The notes below the pieces were generated by a model. That model saw only the letters and a program-made list of their open reading frames with translations, did no database searches and had not been told where the DNA came from. From assembly GCA_020635115.1 (NCBI GenBank), contig JACKAK010000002.1:186001-250000 (forward strand): a DNA stretch of 64,000 nt. The letters run 5' to 3'. This document shows, in pieces, positions 62,214 to 64,000 of the stretch. Within the stretch, counting starts at the first letter, position 1. Each line of letters begins with the position of its first letter. Origin of the DNA: Halobacteriovoraceae bacterium. Its GTDB lineage: Bacteria > Bdellovibrionota > Bacteriovoracia > Bacteriovoracales > Bacteriovoracaceae. A program made the position numbers and the translations under genes.

Positions 62214-63382
62214 TCGTGATTATTAAATACTTCGATTGTTCTTTGGTAGGCTGCAGAAACAATTGATGAAGTTGATTTTGGATCTAATGAAAAGTTATTT
62301 CTGAAAAAAAGATTGTAGTTCTCATGTTTAGGATAAATATCAATATAATGAACATTTTTATTATATTCTAGTTTTGTTTCTAAGATAGATAATATATTGC
62401 GAATATCTTTTTCGGGAAATCTTTGATTTTTCATATATTCATGAATTGTTTTTATGACATCAGCAGCAGTACTATTTTGTGCTCTGGCGGTGACAATTTT
62501 CTTCTGAATCATGAGCAATATAGACTGGAGACATATGGCCGGTAGCCCATAATTAACCAGAGAACCAATTTCTTCATGGTAGTGATATGGCGTATGTGTC
62601 CACGAGCTGATGATAAAGTCACACTTGTTATCCTTTGCAACATGTGTAGATAATGTATCTCTAATTTCCCCATCGATATAATACTCAGTGTGTCCAGTAA
62701 CTGGATTATTTATGGGATAGGGTGAGTAAAGAGGGGGAACACTCATGGAAGCGGCCACAGCATCGGCCACAGGAGTGTGTTTATAATAAAAAGCAGTTAA
62801 ATCATGGCCAGGATTTGGATAATTGTATTTACTAAAAACGACTTTTCGAGAGTGATCTAATTGGGTAGCGACAATAAACAGATCTGCAACGAAATCTTCA
62901 AAGTGAACTAGCTCCTGAAGCAGATACTTTTTGATGTAATTATAGAGGCCTTTGGTTGTGAAAAGCCCTGAAACCGAGAAAAAAATATTAAAGGCCTGCT
63001 TGAAAATAAAAGGAACTCCTTCAAGAGGATGTACATCAGCAGATCTTGGCGGCTTTTTTTTTACGTTACTAAAGCTAAGCATATCAGTATAAGAAATTGG
63101 CCTTAACACTGAATCATTGCGTTCTATAGAAGACTGAATAATGTCTATAGGTCTATAACCACAGGCAAGGTATAGAGAAACGAGTGATCCTGCACTTGAG
63201 CCGACATATGTTGAAATATTTAAATCAGTCTTAGTTGGAGTTTTATTACTAATAAAACTTAGACCTAAATCATCCAGAGCTTGTGCCACACCAAGATGCC
63301 ATGCTGCTGCTTTAACCACTCCACCTGAAAGCACAAGTGCAATTTTTTTATTTTTTAAGCGATCAATATCTACTCGTTGCAT
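62201..63382 (-). CDS. Patatin-like phospholipase
   Basis: A 393-residue serine lipid acyl hydrolase. The nucleophile elbow GSSAG lies at residues 61-65 (Ser63), preceded by the oxyanion-hole segment LVLSGGVVKAAAWH; the catalytic Asp is in YYIDGEIRD near 234. There is no signal peptide, so secretion would need another route or the enzyme acts in the cell. It is expressed together with the lytic transglycosylase downstream. Possible substrates are phospholipids of self or prey; not determinable here. Confidence 0.88.
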   Translation of the reverse strand: MQRVDIDRLKNKKIALVLSGGVVKAAAWHLGVAQALDDLGLSFISNKTPTKTDLNISTYVGSSAGSLVSLYLACGYRPIDIIQSSIERNDSVLRPISYTDMLSFSNVKKKPPRSADVHPLEGVPFIFKQAFNIFFSVSGLFTTKGLYNYIKKYLLQELVHFEDFVADLFIVATQLDHSRKVVFSKYNYPNPGHDLTAFYYKHTPVADAVAASMSVPPLYSPYPINNPVTGHTEYYIDGEIRDTLSTHVAKDNKCDFIISSWTHTPYHYHEEIGSLVNYGLPAICLQSILLMIQKKIVTARAQNSTAADVIKTIHEYMKNQRFPEKDIRNILSILETKLEYNKNVHYIDIYPKHENYNLFFRNNFSLDPKSTSSIVSAAYQRTIEVFNNHEWES

Positions 63383-63512
63383 AATCTTTCCTAGCTTTCT
63401 AGATTCTATCGGCCAGATTGTTTAAAGACTAGCTTTATAAGAAAAATCAAATTCATTCTCAAATGATTGGAAATTAGATTTTTAAAAATGTATAATCTTC
63501 TTAGGAGGGAGC

Positions 63513-63869
63513 ATGGCCAGTGAAGGACAGTGGTTGTCAATACTTGACTATTCAAGATTAAGAAATATTTCAGTTTCGACAGTTAGAAGAAACATAAAGG
63601 GAAATAGGGTCAAATATAAAAAAGTTGATGGGAAATATTTAATTTTTGTTTCTGCTGAAAGATTAAATGCTTGTTCTAACCATGATCAAGAATTTTTAGA
63701 TTTGAAGTTGAAAATTGAACAACTAGAGCTAGAATTAAGAAATGTTCATGAAGAAAATGCTGATTTGAAAACGCTAATTCTTTTTTACGAGAGTAAATTC
63801 AACAAAATTGAATCTTCACGAAATATAAACCAAGTTCCAGATTATTTACCAGAGTTGCCAGTATCATGA
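63513..63869 (+). CDS. Small HTH/coiled-coil DNA-binding protein
   Basis: A 118-residue protein. Residues 8-50 (LSILDYSRLRNISVSTVRRN, then YKKVDGKYLIF) resemble an excisionase/MerR-type winged helix; residues 68-105 are a strong heptad coiled coil (LKLKIEQLELELRNVHEENA). A strong AGGAGGG ribosome site precedes the ATG. Its stop overlaps the ATG of the following gene (ATGA). Likely a dimeric regulator; target unknown. Confidence 0.75.
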   Translation: MASEGQWLSILDYSRLRNISVSTVRRNIKGNRVKYKKVDGKYLIFVSAERLNACSNHDQEFLDLKLKIEQLELELRNVHEENADLKTLILFYESKFNKIESSRNINQVPDYLPELPVS

Positions 63870-64000
63870 TGAAGTTGTGTTTTACAATATTTATCTTTTT
63901 AGGAATTACAAATCTCTATGCAGACTCATTATCAATGCGCAGATGTATGTTGCTTCCTGTTGATGATAGTTTAAAGGATTCAATCTCCTTTAAAGTATAT
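63866..64000 (+). CDS. Exported protein, 5' fragment (cut by window edge)
   Basis: Starting at ATG 63866, overlapping the previous stop, the frame is open to the window end (45 residues). It begins with a signal peptide MMKLCFTIFIFLGITNLYA followed by DSLSMRRCMLLPVDDSLKDS. Translational coupling to the HTH gene is likely. Too little is visible for a family call. Confidence 0.7.
   Translation, partial: MMKLCFTIFIFLGITNLYADSLSMRRCMLLPVDDSLKDSISFKVY

Overview
The window looks like the replication-origin region of an AT-rich Gram-negative bacterium of the Bdellovibrionota, most like the Bacteriovorax/Halobacteriovorax group. That placement is inferred from gene content and order, low GC, and linkage of parAB with a bactofilin; no database was searched. 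The core is a classical origin block. The genes dnaN-recF-gyrB-gyrA run leftward from a DnaA-box-rich oriC (about 39,100-39,760). On the right lie a secreted orphan protein gene, dnaA, and then rpmH-rnpA-yidC-mnmE-mnmG-rsmG-parA-parB-bactofilin with two parS sites.

Layout, left to right. 1-862: the end of a DUF2339-type membrane protein. 967-1160: two tRNA-Ser genes. 1212-17794 (minus strand): a TPR protein, then seven poorly conserved membrane proteins, then the complex I membrane-arm genes nuoA,H,J,K,L,M,N. 18024-27698 (plus): mfd, two PpiC/SurA-type chaperones, uvrA, a SpoU methyltransferase and an aspartoacylase-like gene. 27855-29289: two unknown exported proteins. 29472-39072 (minus): atpE, atpB, atpI-like, atpZ-like, a TPR lipoprotein, gyrA, gyrB, recF, dnaN. 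39073-39761: oriC. 39762-42818 (minus): orphan gene and dnaA. 43017-51356 (plus): rpmH to bactofilin. 51513-57318 (plus): b', b, delta, alpha, gamma, beta, epsilon of ATP synthase. 57517-64000: a large lipoprotein, a zincin-like protein, a lytic transglycosylase, a patatin, a small HTH/coiled-coil protein and one cut gene.

The most striking observation is at 4349-10105. Directly downstream of nuoAHJKLMN, on the same strand, come seven further membrane-protein genes whose sizes, order and local sequence match A,H,J,K,L,M,N again. They are much more diverged, mostly shorter, and lack several acidic residues used by the proton channels. I read this as a second, derived complex I membrane arm, with no hydrophilic-arm genes in either set here.

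A second unusual system is a 14-bp palindrome, GGTCCYATRGGACC. It occurs three times in frame inside mnmE (encoding Gly-Pro-Ile-Gly-Pro each time) and twice as a large inverted repeat between rsmG and parA, interleaved with two parS sites. It looks like the binding site of an unidentified origin-domain protein.

The ATP synthase genes are split across the origin: the membrane a and c subunits follow gyrase on the left, and everything else is on the right. The bacterium appears to have placed its energy machinery (complex I, ATP synthase) and replication/segregation genes together around oriC. The cell-wall and lipid hydrolases at the right end would suit a predatory or envelope-remodelling lifestyle.
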